Assembly (NCBI GenBank): GCA_964004625.1
Contig: CAXFOB010000008.1
Location: 1-38,869 of the forward strand
Reading direction: 5' to 3'
Source of the DNA: GCA-002697625 sp002697625
Lineage (GTDB): Bacteria > Bacteroidota > Bacteroidia > Flavobacteriales > BACL11
DNA length: 38,869 nucleotides
The notes below the pieces were generated by a model, which was not told the origin of the DNA, searched no databases, and was given only the letters and a program-made list of their open reading frames with translations. Position numbers and translations under genes: made by a program. Positions within the stretch are counted from its first letter, which is position 1, and each line of letters begins with the position of its first letter. Shown here in pieces: positions 8,093 through 16,882 of this stretch.

Positions 8093-9232
8093 ATGGATTT
8101 TACAATTACGGAAGAACATAAAATGATTAGAGATGCAGCGAGAGATTTTGCGCAAACAGAATTATTACCAGGAGTAATTGAAAGGGATGAAAATCAATCT
8201 TTTCCATCGGAACAGATTAAGAAATTAGGGGAGTTAGGATTTTTAGGTATGATGGTCGACCCTAAATATGGAGGGGCGGGAATGGATACGATTTCATATG
8301 TTTTGGCAATGGAAGAAATTTCAAAAGTTGATGCTTCTTGTTCGGTAGTAATGTCAGTAAATAACTCATTAGTTTGCTGGGGACTGGAAACTTTCGGAAC
8401 GGAAGAACAAAAACAAAAATATTTGGTTCCACTTGCTAAAGGAGAGATTATTGGGGCTTTTTGTCTTTCTGAACCAGAAGCAGGCTCAGACGCTACATCT
8501 CAAAGAACTACTGCTTTTGATAAAGGAGATCATTATTTACTAAATGGTACTAAAAATTGGATTACTAATGGAGGTACATCTTCTGTTTATTTAGTTATTG
8601 CACAAACAGATATAGAAAAAGGGCATAAAGGCATTAATGCCTTTATTGTAGAGAAAGGAATGGATGGATTTGTAGTAGGCCCTAAAGAAAATAAATTAGG
8701 AATTAGAGGTTCAGACACACATTCTCTTATGTTTACAGATGTAAAAATTCCTAAGGAAAACAGAATAGGAGAAGATGGGTTTGGATTTAAATTTGCAATG
8801 AAAACTCTTTCCGGAGGAAGAGTTGGAATTGCTGCTCAGGCATTAGGAATTGCTTCTGGAGCTTATGAGTTAGCACTTCAGTATTCAAAAGAAAGAAAAG
8901 CATTCGGAAAAGAGATTAATCAACATCAAGCAATTGCATTTAAACTTGCGGATATGGCTACTGAAATTGAAGCGGCCAGGTTGTTGTGTCTTAAAGCTGC
9001 CTGGCAAAAGGATAATGGATTTAGTTATGATCTGTCTGGAGCAATGGCAAAAGTTTTTGCTTCTGAGACAGCAATGAAAACAACTGTAGAAGCCGTTCAG
9101 ATTCATGGTGGATATGGTTTTGTAAAAGAATATCATGTAGAACGCTTAATGAGGGATGCAAAAATCACTCAGATATATGAAGGAACCTCTGAAATTCAGA
9201 GAATAATTATTTCACGTTCTATATTAAAATAA
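8093..9232 (+). CDS. Acyl-CoA dehydrogenase (short-chain/butyryl type)
   Basis: 379 residues, the usual length of a short-chain acyl-CoA dehydrogenase. The FAD enzyme makes the first alpha-beta oxidation of an acyl-CoA and passes electrons to ETF. Motifs include GAFCLSEPEAGSDA (substrate/FAD segment), WITNGG, the GGRVGIAAQALGIA helix, QIHGGYGF and the C-terminal IYEGTSEIQR. Glu363 in that last motif is at the position of the catalytic base in short-chain members. Chain length specificity cannot be settled further. The export gene that follows starts 6 bases after its stop, so they may be co-transcribed although the functions seem unrelated. Confidence 0.95.
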   Translation: MDFTITEEHKMIRDAARDFAQTELLPGVIERDENQSFPSEQIKKLGELGFLGMMVDPKYGGAGMDTISYVLAMEEISKVDASCSVVMSVNNSLVCWGLETFGTEEQKQKYLVPLAKGEIIGAFCLSEPEAGSDATSQRTTAFDKGDHYLLNGTKNWITNGGTSSVYLVIAQTDIEKGHKGINAFIVEKGMDGFVVGPKENKLGIRGSDTHSLMFTDVKIPKENRIGEDGFGFKFAMKTLSGGRVGIAAQALGIASGAYELALQYSKERKAFGKEINQHQAIAFKLADMATEIEAARLLCLKAAWQKDNGFSYDLSGAMAKVFASETAMKTTVEAVQIHGGYGFVKEYHVERLMRDAKITQIYEGTSEIQRIIISRSILK

Positions 9233-9238
9233 AAAATT

Positions 9239-11719
9239 ATGAAGAAAACACTTTTTTCTATCTTTTTTTGTGTGATAAGTGTATTCACTTTTTCACAGAA
9301 TATAGATTTAACATATCAAAAGTTTTTACCGTCAGGTGTAACTCCTTCTGAACTTAGACCTTCTGATATTCCCTCTGAACAAGTTTTAAAACAAATGGGT
9401 TTATCTGATGAAGAGATTACTGAAGCTATGAATTTTAAGTACCAAAGAGGTTCATATGCAAATACTGATGTAGATTCTATCTCTGATTTTAATACTAAAA
9501 TTCAGAAATTTTATAAGAATATGGGAGATGAGGAATTGAATCTTTCTTTTACTTTTCCTAAAGCTAAAATCTATGGACAGGATATCTTTAGATTAAATAG
9601 AATTAATTTCTTTCAGAAGGCTACTAATCCAAATGCACCAGATAACTACGAGATAGGTTCTGGTGATCAATTGAGTATTTCTGTTTGGGGAAATTCAGAT
9701 TATTCAGCTGTCGTAAAGGTAGATGAACAAGGTTATATTAGTCCATCCGGTTTTGGAAGAATATATGTAAAAGGTCTTTCATTTGAAGATGCTAAATCTT
9801 TGATAAGAAAGAAGTTAGGGATGTATAATTCAGAAATGGATGTGACATTAGTTTATTCTAGAGTAATATTAGTTAATATTGTGGGTGAAGTTTATAATCC
9901 TGGATCATATGCAATTCCGGCAATAAATACTGCTTTTAATGCACTAATGGTTGCAAATGGACCAACTCAGATTGGTTCTGTTCGAAATATTTACATAAAG
10001 AGAGATGGAAAGATAATCGATTCATTAGATGTTTATGAGTTTCTTTTCAACCCAGGTCGCCATGAAGATATTTACTTACAAGATGGTGATTATATAGTTG
10101 TTTCTGCTGCTTCTGATTTAGTAGAAGTGAAAGGAGAAGTGAATAAGCCTTATACTTATGAAATTAAGAGTTCTGACAATATGAAAGACTTAATTAAATA
10201 TGCGGGTGGTTTTACTTCTAATGCCTCTAAGAATATTATTACATTAAAAAGTTTTGAGAATGAGAATTTATTGGTTCATGATGTTCATCAGAAAGACCTA
10301 AGTACAACACCATTAAAATCAGCTGATGAAATTGTAGTAAATAAAATTCAAAGAAAAACTTCTAATTTTATTACCTTAGAAGGAAGTGTTGGGGTAGAGG
10401 GAGATTATGAATATATTGATGGAGAAAAACTTAATGAATTTTTAGAAAGGTCGAATAGTATCAATCAATATTTATTTACAGAAAGAGCATATATTCTAAG
10501 AAAAAAGGAAGACGGTAGTAGAAAAAGTATTTCTGTAGAATTACAATCTATTTTAGATGATAATTCGAGTACATCCAATATTACTTTAAAAGAATACGAC
10601 ATTATAAAGGTAATGTCAAAAGATGATTTCCAGGATTCTTATATAATATCTGTTTTCGGATCTGTAAGAAATCCTAAAGAATTAATCTATGGTTCTGGTA
10701 TAAAATTAAAAGATGTTATTGAACAAACTGGGGGTTTAAATCAAGAGTCTAGTGGTAGTAGGATTGAGGTCTCAAGAGTTATGGAGAAAGAGTCTAATGC
10801 ATTAACACTTAAAAGAAGTGTGGTATTAGTAGCGGAAATTAATAATGATTTGTCTTTAAGTACGGAACACTCTAATTTTATATTACATGCAAATGATCAG
10901 ATATTTGTTAGAAAGAATCCAAACTATCGAAGTCCAATTAATGTTGTTATAAGTGGAGAAGTTTTTTATCCAGGAACTTACTCGTTAATATCAGATGCAG
11001 ATAGAGTTTCTGACTTAATAGAAAGATCGGGAGGTTTGACACAAAATGCTTTTCCAGAAGGAGTTCGTTTATATAGAAAAACTGCAACTTCTCAGAAAGC
11101 AGTAGAAGCAACTATTTTCTCTGAAGAGTTTAAGCAAGCTATTTTAGCAGACACAGCTCTTTATAATTTGTATTCTGAAGAATTGTTCAATTCTGAATTA
11201 AGTAAGATGTCTTCTGATAAATTAGAATTAGGAAAATTTGAATACAACATTGTTTCATTTGATCTAGGGAAGGCCTTAAGTGTGAATTCTAAACATAATG
11301 TTGTATTAATGGAGTCAGATAGTTTGGTTATTCCTAAGTCATCAGATGTAGTGTATGTTACAGGTGCTTTATTTAATTTTGATGAAGGAGGTGGTATTAG
11401 TGTGCCGTATTCTGGTATAAAAAGAGCTAATTTTTATGTAAATAATTTTGCAGGAGGATATTCAAAATCAAATGATAAAAATAGGACAGTAGTTGTTTAT
11501 CCTAATGGTTCTGTAAAGAAATCTATAAATTATGGATTATTTACCATTTCTCCTAAAGTGACTAAAGGATCTACAATAAAATTAATGACAAAAGAGGAGT
11601 TGAAAAAAGCAAAAGCTGTTCCTTTAGATTGGAATGAGGCTATAGAAAAAACACTTGTTAAAGTCACAGGAGTTATGTCTTTATATTTACTTATTAATAG
11701 AATTCAAGGTTCTTTCTAA
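9239..11719 (+). CDS. SLBB-domain polysaccharide export protein (Wza-like)
   Basis: 826 residues. A signal peptide (about 1-20, ending at TFSQ, without a lipobox Cys) is followed by an N-terminal helical stretch. A polysaccharide-export (Poly_export) domain spans about 138-205 (YEIGSGDQLSISVWGNSDYS). Then come about six SLBB-like repeats, recognisable by phrases such as IVGEVYNPGSY, VKGEVNKPYTY, VFGSVRNPKEL, ISGEVFYPGTYSL and VTGALFNFDEGG. The family forms outer-membrane channels for capsule or exopolysaccharide. Length is about twice that of E. coli Wza, as is common in Bacteroidota. It is followed at 9 bases by a Wzz-like gene, but no glycosyltransferase, Wzx or Wzy lies nearby, so the sugar and route are unknown. 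Confidence 0.88.
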   Translation: MKKTLFSIFFCVISVFTFSQNIDLTYQKFLPSGVTPSELRPSDIPSEQVLKQMGLSDEEITEAMNFKYQRGSYANTDVDSISDFNTKIQKFYKNMGDEELNLSFTFPKAKIYGQDIFRLNRINFFQKATNPNAPDNYEIGSGDQLSISVWGNSDYSAVVKVDEQGYISPSGFGRIYVKGLSFEDAKSLIRKKLGMYNSEMDVTLVYSRVILVNIVGEVYNPGSYAIPAINTAFNALMVANGPTQIGSVRNIYIKRDGKIIDSLDVYEFLFNPGRHEDIYLQDGDYIVVSAASDLVEVKGEVNKPYTYEIKSSDNMKDLIKYAGGFTSNASKNIITLKSFENENLLVHDVHQKDLSTTPLKSADEIVVNKIQRKTSNFITLEGSVGVEGDYEYIDGEKLNEFLERSNSINQYLFTERAYILRKKEDGSRKSISVELQSILDDNSSTSNITLKEYDIIKVMSKDDFQDSYIISVFGSVRNPKELIYGSGIKLKDVIEQTGGLNQESSGSRIEVSRVMEKESNALTLKRSVVLVAEINNDLSLSTEHSNFILHANDQIFVRKNPNYRSPINVVISGEVFYPGTYSLISDADRVSDLIERSGGLTQNAFPEGVRLYRKTATSQKAVEATIFSEEFKQAILADTALYNLYSEELFNSELSKMSSDKLELGKFEYNIVSFDLGKALSVNSKHNVVLMESDSLVIPKSSDVVYVTGALFNFDEGGGISVPYSGIKRANFYVNNFAGGYSKSNDKNRTVVVYPNGSVKKSINYGLFTISPKVTKGSTIKLMTKEELKKAKAVPLDWNEAIEKTLVKVTGVMSLYLLINRIQGSF

Positions 11720-11728
11720 ATATATTTT

Positions 11729-12739
11729 ATGAATGATAATGAAGCAACTTTAAAGGATGTAATTCTTACATTATTAGATTACAAGAATGAATTGAAGAAA
11801 AGATGTATTCTTATACTTTCTGTAATAATTGTATTTATACTTTTTGGTTATGGTTACTCCAGTCTGCAAGGGGAAAAGTATATAGCTACTTTATCGTTTA
11901 TTGTAGAAGAAAATTCTGAAGGATCAAATCTCTCATCAATATCCGGTATGGCATCTCAATTTGGATTTGATTTAAGAGGAAATTCTCACTCTTCTTTTAG
12001 TCAGCAGAATGTTATTGAATTGTTAAAATCCAGAAAGATTATAAGTTCTACATTAAATAAAGATATTATAGTATCGGGTAAAGAAGCTTCCTTTCTTCAC
12101 CATTATCTTAACCTTAATGATATGATAGAAGATTCGTCAGTAGTTCAGTTTAATGATATATATAAAGATAGTATAACAAATGTGATTTGGACACAAATAA
12201 CAGACAATAGATTAAATATTTCTTTTCAAAATGACGATGCAAACATCCTAAATCTAAACTTTACTTCTAGCAATAGTACGTTTGCAAAATATTTTGTAGA
12301 AACTCTAATAGATGAGATGTCTGATATGTATTCTACTTATCAAACAGAAAAAACAAGATTCTCGTTAGAAGTTTTACAAAATAGAGCAGATTCTGTATTT
12401 AAAGAATTAAAGGATTCAGAAACAAAGTTAGCTAGAGTTAAAGATAGGAATATAAGAGTAATAAATTCTTCTGGAAGATTAGAGGAAATTCAGTATATGA
12501 GAGAGGTAAAGGTTTTGAATACAATGTATTTGGAATTGGTTAAAAATACTGAGTTGGTTAAAATGAATTTATTAGATGAAACACCAATCATTCAGATTAT
12601 CGACACACCAAAATTACCACTTTTAAGTATAAATAGATCGACTTTGTTTTGGTGTGTTGTTTTTGCTTTCTTAGGGTTATTTTTGGTTTCTTTCTTTATT
12701 ATTTTAAGAAAGTTGGTGAAAGATACTTTAAAAGAATAG
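11729..12739 (+). CDS. Wzz/chain-length-determinant family inner-membrane protein
   Basis: 336 residues with two membrane helices, one near 25-45 and one near 303-325, bracketing a periplasmic domain with a coiled-coil-like stretch (about 205-270). This is the polysaccharide co-polymerase (Wzz) layout. The segment before the second helix (IIDTPKLPLLSINRS) corresponds to the family's Pro-rich motif. The C-terminus ends about 12 residues after the helix, so there is no fused tyrosine kinase domain. It is the partner of the upstream SLBB protein. It ends only two bases from the convergent murF stop codon. Confidence 0.85.
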   Translation: MNDNEATLKDVILTLLDYKNELKKRCILILSVIIVFILFGYGYSSLQGEKYIATLSFIVEENSEGSNLSSISGMASQFGFDLRGNSHSSFSQQNVIELLKSRKIISSTLNKDIIVSGKEASFLHHYLNLNDMIEDSSVVQFNDIYKDSITNVIWTQITDNRLNISFQNDDANILNLNFTSSNSTFAKYFVETLIDEMSDMYSTYQTEKTRFSLEVLQNRADSVFKELKDSETKLARVKDRNIRVINSSGRLEEIQYMREVKVLNTMYLELVKNTELVKMNLLDETPIIQIIDTPKLPLLSINRSTLFWCVVFAFLGLFLVSFFIILRKLVKDTLKE

Positions 12740-12741
12740 GG

Positions 12742-14004
12742 TTAAAGAGATTTTAATAGATGCTCCAGTTTAATTCCTCTAGATCCTTTAATTAAAATTG
12801 TCCTATCCTTAAGATTAAACCTGCCTATTTCTTGTAGGAATTCCTGAGTGTTTTTATATGTGTTCCTAGAAGAGATATTTAGAAATTCTTGTCCTATAAA
12901 AATAGATTCAATTTTCAAATCTTTCATTTTATCTACTAAAAGACTATGTTCTTCATTAGAATATTCTCCAAGCTCTCTCATCTCCCCTAAGATGCATAAT
13001 TTTCTCTCTTTCTCTAATTTAGAGAAAGAATCAATGATAGAGTTCATACTTGAAGGGTTTGCGTTATAGGCATCTAGAATGATATAGTTACTATCTGTTT
13101 CAACAATCTCAGTTCTGTTGTTTTTTGGATGGTATGCCTCTATAGATTTTTTTAGGTTATCAGCATTAATATTATAGAAATCTCCTATTGCACAAGTTGC
13201 TAATATGTTGTAGAATTGAAACTCTCCAATTAGATTTGAATGGATAGATGTATTTCCTATTTGTAGGGATAAGAAAGGAAACATATTTATTATGGAAGAT
13301 TTAAAATCAGAATTAGAGTTTATTCCATAAGTAATTTTTTTTATACCCTTACTTTTATCTATCAGGATTTCATCATCAGCGTTAACAAACAAAAGCCCTT
13401 TATTCTCTTTAATGTATCTATATAACTCTGTTTTTGTTTCGATTACCCCTTCAAAAGAACCAAATCCTTCGAGATGTGCCATTCCTACATTAGTAATAAT
13501 CCCAGAACTTGGTTGTGCAATCCTGCTTAAATTTTTAATCTCTCCAATTTCACTAGCTCCCATTTCTATAATTGCAATCTCATGTTTATTATTTATTTCT
13601 AGGATACTTAATGGTAGTCCAATTTGATTATTTAGATTTCCTTTTGTAGCATAACAATGGTATTGAGAGGAAAGTACGGAGTGAATAAGTTCTTTAGTTG
13701 TTGTTTTTCCATTTGTTCCTGTAATTCCAATAACTGGTATATTTAATTTCTTCCTATGATATTTTGCGAGTTCTTGTAAACATTCTTTTACATCCTCAAC
13801 TAAAATACATCTATCTGTTTTATATTCCTCTTCATCAATAATTGCATACTTACTTCCTTTAATTAAGGCTTCTTCTGCAAATTTATTACCATTAAAACTT
13901 TCTCCTTTTAGAGCAAAGAAGATACTATTAGAAATAATGTTTCTACTATCTGTACAAATAGCAGAGCTGTTTTTAAATAGATTATATAGTTCTTGGATGA
14001 TCAT
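12742..14004 (-). CDS. murF: UDP-N-acetylmuramoyl-tripeptide--D-alanyl-D-alanine ligase
   Basis: A 420-residue Mur ligase that adds D-Ala-D-Ala to the UDP-MurNAc-tripeptide, the last cytoplasmic step of peptidoglycan precursor synthesis. The ATP loop is GITGTNGKTTTKE (residues 93-105). EMGASEIGEI and the C-terminal ILDAYNANPSSM (the AYNANP signature of MurF) are present. It lies downstream of gldJ on the same strand, a gldJ-murF order also known in Flavobacteriia. A strong hairpin (14014-14041) separates the two and a weak -7 box abuts the ATG, so it may be transcribed independently. Confidence 0.96.
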   Translation of the reverse strand: MIIQELYNLFKNSSAICTDSRNIISNSIFFALKGESFNGNKFAEEALIKGSKYAIIDEEEYKTDRCILVEDVKECLQELAKYHRKKLNIPVIGITGTNGKTTTKELIHSVLSSQYHCYATKGNLNNQIGLPLSILEINNKHEIAIIEMGASEIGEIKNLSRIAQPSSGIITNVGMAHLEGFGSFEGVIETKTELYRYIKENKGLLFVNADDEILIDKSKGIKKITYGINSNSDFKSSIINMFPFLSLQIGNTSIHSNLIGEFQFYNILATCAIGDFYNINADNLKKSIEAYHPKNNRTEIVETDSNYIILDAYNANPSSMNSIIDSFSKLEKERKLCILGEMRELGEYSNEEHSLLVDKMKDLKIESIFIGQEFLNISSRNTYKNTQEFLQEIGRFNLKDRTILIKGSRGIKLEHLLKSL

Positions 14005-14008
14005 GGTA

Positions 14009-14017
14009 CAAAAAATA
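14009..14017 (-). promoter_or_regulatory. Possible weak -7 box at murF start
   Basis: TATTTTTTG on the minus strand is the TAnnTTTG box with one extra base. Its last G is 5 bases before the A of the murF ATG, the same spacing seen at porU and at 37680. It overlaps the T-run of the gldJ terminator, so it could be chance. Confidence 0.3.
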
Positions 14018-14041
14018 AAACCCCAATTAAGGGGTTTTATT
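14014..14041. terminator. Rho-independent terminator between gldJ and murF
   Basis: An inverted repeat with stem AATAAAACCCC, loop AATTAA and arm GGGGTTTTATT. Read on the minus strand it ends in T-rich sequence, fitting termination after gldJ (stop at 14063). Its position upstream of murF implies termination or attenuation inside the gldJ-murF unit. Confidence 0.8.
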
Positions 14042-14062
14042 CAAGACGTTTTAAAATATTCT

Positions 14063-15733
14063 TTATTGTTTAGGTTTGCTGTAATCCGTGCCTCTCCTTT
14101 GGTTAGATTTAAGATTCGATTTAGATGGTCCAAGTCTATCCATTGCACATCTAAATCCAATACAATCAGATGATTGAGATTGATCTAAGAATCTTCTTGT
14201 TCCTGGATTTAACCAGTAAGCTCTATCTTTCCAAGATCCACCTTTATATACTCTTGTTCTATCAGAAATTAATGTAGTGTTTCCATAATTATACATTTCA
14301 TTCGAATTAGAAGTGAAATCGTCATCTTCATATTTATTGGCTTTTTGATTCCATTTGTCAATTTTTACAACTTCTTCATCTGTTTCAGATCTTTCACTAG
14401 TATCATTGTTCCAAGTAGCGTCCATTTGCGATTCGATATCTCCATCTAAGAAATTAATATTGTTTGCTTTTTTATAATTTCTTCTGTAAATATTGTCAGA
14501 GGTTGACACTAAAGTATCTTTTATATGACCTAGTTCATTAATAATATATGGGTTCTCTCCTGGGGCAGCATCTTCATTTATTTGATGAGTCTTATAAACA
14601 TTTCCTCTGAAAGGTCTATGATCTGCAGTTGTAGTTTGTTCTGTAATTGGTCTATATACATCCGCTACCCATTCCGAAACATTTCCGGCCATATTATATA
14701 ATCCATAATCGTTTGGCCAGTAAGACCTTACAGGAGAAGTGATATCTGCATCATCATTCAAGCTTCCTGCAACTCCCATATTATCCCCTCTTCCTCTTTT
14801 AAAGTTCGCCATTATAGTTCCCTGGTTTTGCTTAGTATTATTTCTTAAAGATGATCCATTCCAAGGGTAGATTTTTCTTTGTTCATGATTTTCACCAACA
14901 TTATTTCCAATGTATCCCAGGGCAGCATGCTCCCATTCTGCTTCCGTTGGTAGTCTGTAGTTTGGAAGTAATACCCCATCTTCCATATTAGTGTATCGAC
15001 CTTCATCATCATCTTTTAACACCTTTAGGTTTTTAATTTTCCCTTTTTGTTTCTCAGTTACAAAGTTGGCAAGATAGTCTTCAGAACCATGTAAATACCC
15101 ATCTGTTGTAAAAGGGTATTCAACTCCTTCTCTGTCAGGGTGGGTTATTTCCATAATTAATCCTTCGTTAATCAATATTCTTTCATTAACTCTATCCGTC
15201 CTCCAGATACAATAATCATTTGCTTGTTCCCAAGAAACCCCAACAACTGGATATTGTCTGTAGGAAGGATGTCTTAAGTAATTATTTAAAAATATTTCGT
15301 TTTCTCCAAGTTTATCCCTCCACACCAGTGTGTCTGGAAGAGCTTTTGTATAAATCTCTGGTCTAGCAGTTCCTGTGAAAAATGGACTGTTTTCGTATAC
15401 ATAATGTTTCTTAATCCACTCAAGATATTCAACATAATCAATATTTCTTACTTCAGTTTCATCAATGTAAAAAGAAGAAACTGTAACTGTTTTAGAAATG
15501 TTGTTCCAATCATACATCACATCTTCTTCGACTCTTCCCATTGTAAGTCTTCCTCCTTCAACAAACATTAATCCTGGGCCAGGAGTTTGTTCTTTAAAAT
15601 CTACAAAATTAAACCCTCCTTGTTTCCTTTCATTGTATTCCCACCCAGTAGTAGATGAGTTGTTAGATGTTCCACAAGAAGAAATGATTGAAATACTTAT
15701 AATTGCTAAAAATACTGTGTTCTTATTTATCAT
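14063..15733 (-). CDS. gldJ: Gliding motility / T9SS lipoprotein GldJ
   Basis: 556 residues. A lipoprotein signal ends at IISSC (Cys20). The mature part is a formylglycine-generating-enzyme-like (sulfatase-modifying factor) fold: FVEGGRLTMGRV at the start, YRLPTEAEWEHAALG in the middle, GNVSEWVADVYRP, and the C-terminal RVYKGGSWKDRAYWLNPG and CIGFRCA segments. An inserted Asn/Asp-rich stretch (about 395-485) is typical of GldJ and sets it apart from GldK. In Flavobacterium johnsoniae GldJ is needed for gliding and stabilises other Gld proteins. It follows porP by 28 bases on the same strand, so a porP-gldJ transcript is likely. Confidence 0.9.
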   Translation of the reverse strand: MINKNTVFLAIISISIISSCGTSNNSSTTGWEYNERKQGGFNFVDFKEQTPGPGLMFVEGGRLTMGRVEEDVMYDWNNISKTVTVSSFYIDETEVRNIDYVEYLEWIKKHYVYENSPFFTGTARPEIYTKALPDTLVWRDKLGENEIFLNNYLRHPSYRQYPVVGVSWEQANDYCIWRTDRVNERILINEGLIMEITHPDREGVEYPFTTDGYLHGSEDYLANFVTEKQKGKIKNLKVLKDDDEGRYTNMEDGVLLPNYRLPTEAEWEHAALGYIGNNVGENHEQRKIYPWNGSSLRNNTKQNQGTIMANFKRGRGDNMGVAGSLNDDADITSPVRSYWPNDYGLYNMAGNVSEWVADVYRPITEQTTTADHRPFRGNVYKTHQINEDAAPGENPYIINELGHIKDTLVSTSDNIYRRNYKKANNINFLDGDIESQMDATWNNDTSERSETDEEVVKIDKWNQKANKYEDDDFTSNSNEMYNYGNTTLISDRTRVYKGGSWKDRAYWLNPGTRRFLDQSQSSDCIGFRCAMDRLGPSKSNLKSNQRRGTDYSKPKQ

Positions 15734-15761
15734 TTTTTTGTTTTTTTTCTGATGTTTATAA

Positions 15762-16751
15762 CTAAAATTGAGGGCAACTTATTGTGTTGTATAGTTTACT
15801 TTTGTTTCTGCATGGCATAAATAAAGTAAAAGATAATTCATGAGCACCCAATGTATTACTATTTCTTAAATTACTTACTGTAATGTCATAACTATATCCA
15901 AATTTAAATGCATCTTGTACTAAACCAAACATGAGTATAAAAGAATCAAAATTCTTCACACTATTTCTAGTCCATATCCCACCAACAATTGGTCCTCTAT
16001 TTACATAGAGACCATAATTAAATTGTTGAAAGTCTTGTTGTTTTTGATATAAAAAGTTTGGAGAAATAGTAGTTATGTTATTTGAATATCTACTTATTGC
16101 GAAGTTTCCTCCTATATGTGCAGTATATTTTGTTGGTAAATGACTAACACTTATAAATCCTTGGTCTGGTTGCGTAAGGTGATGAGCAGCAAATCCAAAA
16201 TACATATTGTCTGTAAAACCCAATATACCAGCTGAAAAGTCAGGGAAACTAACATTGTTTGTATTATTGATAATATCTTCACTAGTATTATAAATAAATC
16301 CATAAGTAGGATCAATCATATCTCCAAAAGTAAGGTTATCCCAATTAAGGTTTAACGATCTGTATGAAGCTTCAAATCCAGCTTTTATAGTAAAATCTCT
16401 ATTTACTTCTAGTAAATAAGAATATAATAAAGAAGCGTGAAGTGTATTTAAATTCCCCGCTCCACTCTTGTCTTGAGCAATAATAACTCCAAGTCCTCCT
16501 CCAAGTGCATCAATATGTTGGTCGTAAGAAGCAGAGTAGGTTACGTAAGTTCTTCCTATTCCAGGCCATTGATCTCTGTAATTTAAGGTTGCGGTAGGAC
16601 ATCCATTATTATTAGCTCCTGCAAATGCAGGGTTAAGATATAATGGATTAGAGTAAAACTGACTAAAAGCAGGGTCTTGCGCATCAGCTGTTTTACCTAG
16701 TAAAACCACACCAACTATTAGTAGAATTGTTTTAAATATATTGTTCTTCAT
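15762..16751 (-). CDS. PorP/SprF family type IX secretion membrane protein
   Basis: 329 residues with a signal peptide (cut after TADAQ). The family opening DPAFSQFYSNPLYLNPAFAG is followed by alternating beta-strand sequence to the C-terminus, as expected for an outer-membrane beta-barrel. PorP/SprF proteins attach T9SS substrates or components to the cell surface; SprF serves SprB in gliding, PorP serves the core machine. Because genomes carry several paralogs and no sprB-like giant gene is adjacent, the exact partner is open. The gene diverges from porU and precedes gldJ, which argues for a core role. Confidence 0.88.
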   Translation of the reverse strand: MKNNIFKTILLIVGVVLLGKTADAQDPAFSQFYSNPLYLNPAFAGANNNGCPTATLNYRDQWPGIGRTYVTYSASYDQHIDALGGGLGVIIAQDKSGAGNLNTLHASLLYSYLLEVNRDFTIKAGFEASYRSLNLNWDNLTFGDMIDPTYGFIYNTSEDIINNTNNVSFPDFSAGILGFTDNMYFGFAAHHLTQPDQGFISVSHLPTKYTAHIGGNFAISRYSNNITTISPNFLYQKQQDFQQFNYGLYVNRGPIVGGIWTRNSVKNFDSFILMFGLVQDAFKFGYSYDITVSNLRNSNTLGAHELSFTLFMPCRNKSKLYNTISCPQF

Positions 16752-16780
16752 ATATAGTCTTCTTCTTTATTTCAACTTTA

Positions 16781-16788
16781 CAAAGATA
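16781..16788 (-). promoter_or_regulatory. -7 promoter box for porP-gldJ
   Basis: TATCTTTG on the minus strand fits TAnnTTTG and ends 30 bases before the porP ATG (leader about 25 bases). Confidence 0.6.
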
Positions 16789-16870
16789 TGAATTTTATTT
16801 ATTACTGAAAGAAGTAGGTATAATTTTTCTAATTAATACACGTTTATTCACTTATAAACTAATAAATATA

Positions 16871-16878
16871 TATTTTTG
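16871..16878 (+). promoter_or_regulatory. -7 promoter box for porU
   Basis: TATTTTTG fits TAnnTTTG. Its G is only 5 bases before the A of the porU ATG, so a start point at the usual distance would fall on the ATG itself (leaderless mRNA). No TTG -33 element is obvious. Confidence 0.5.
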
Positions 16879-16882
16879 TTTT

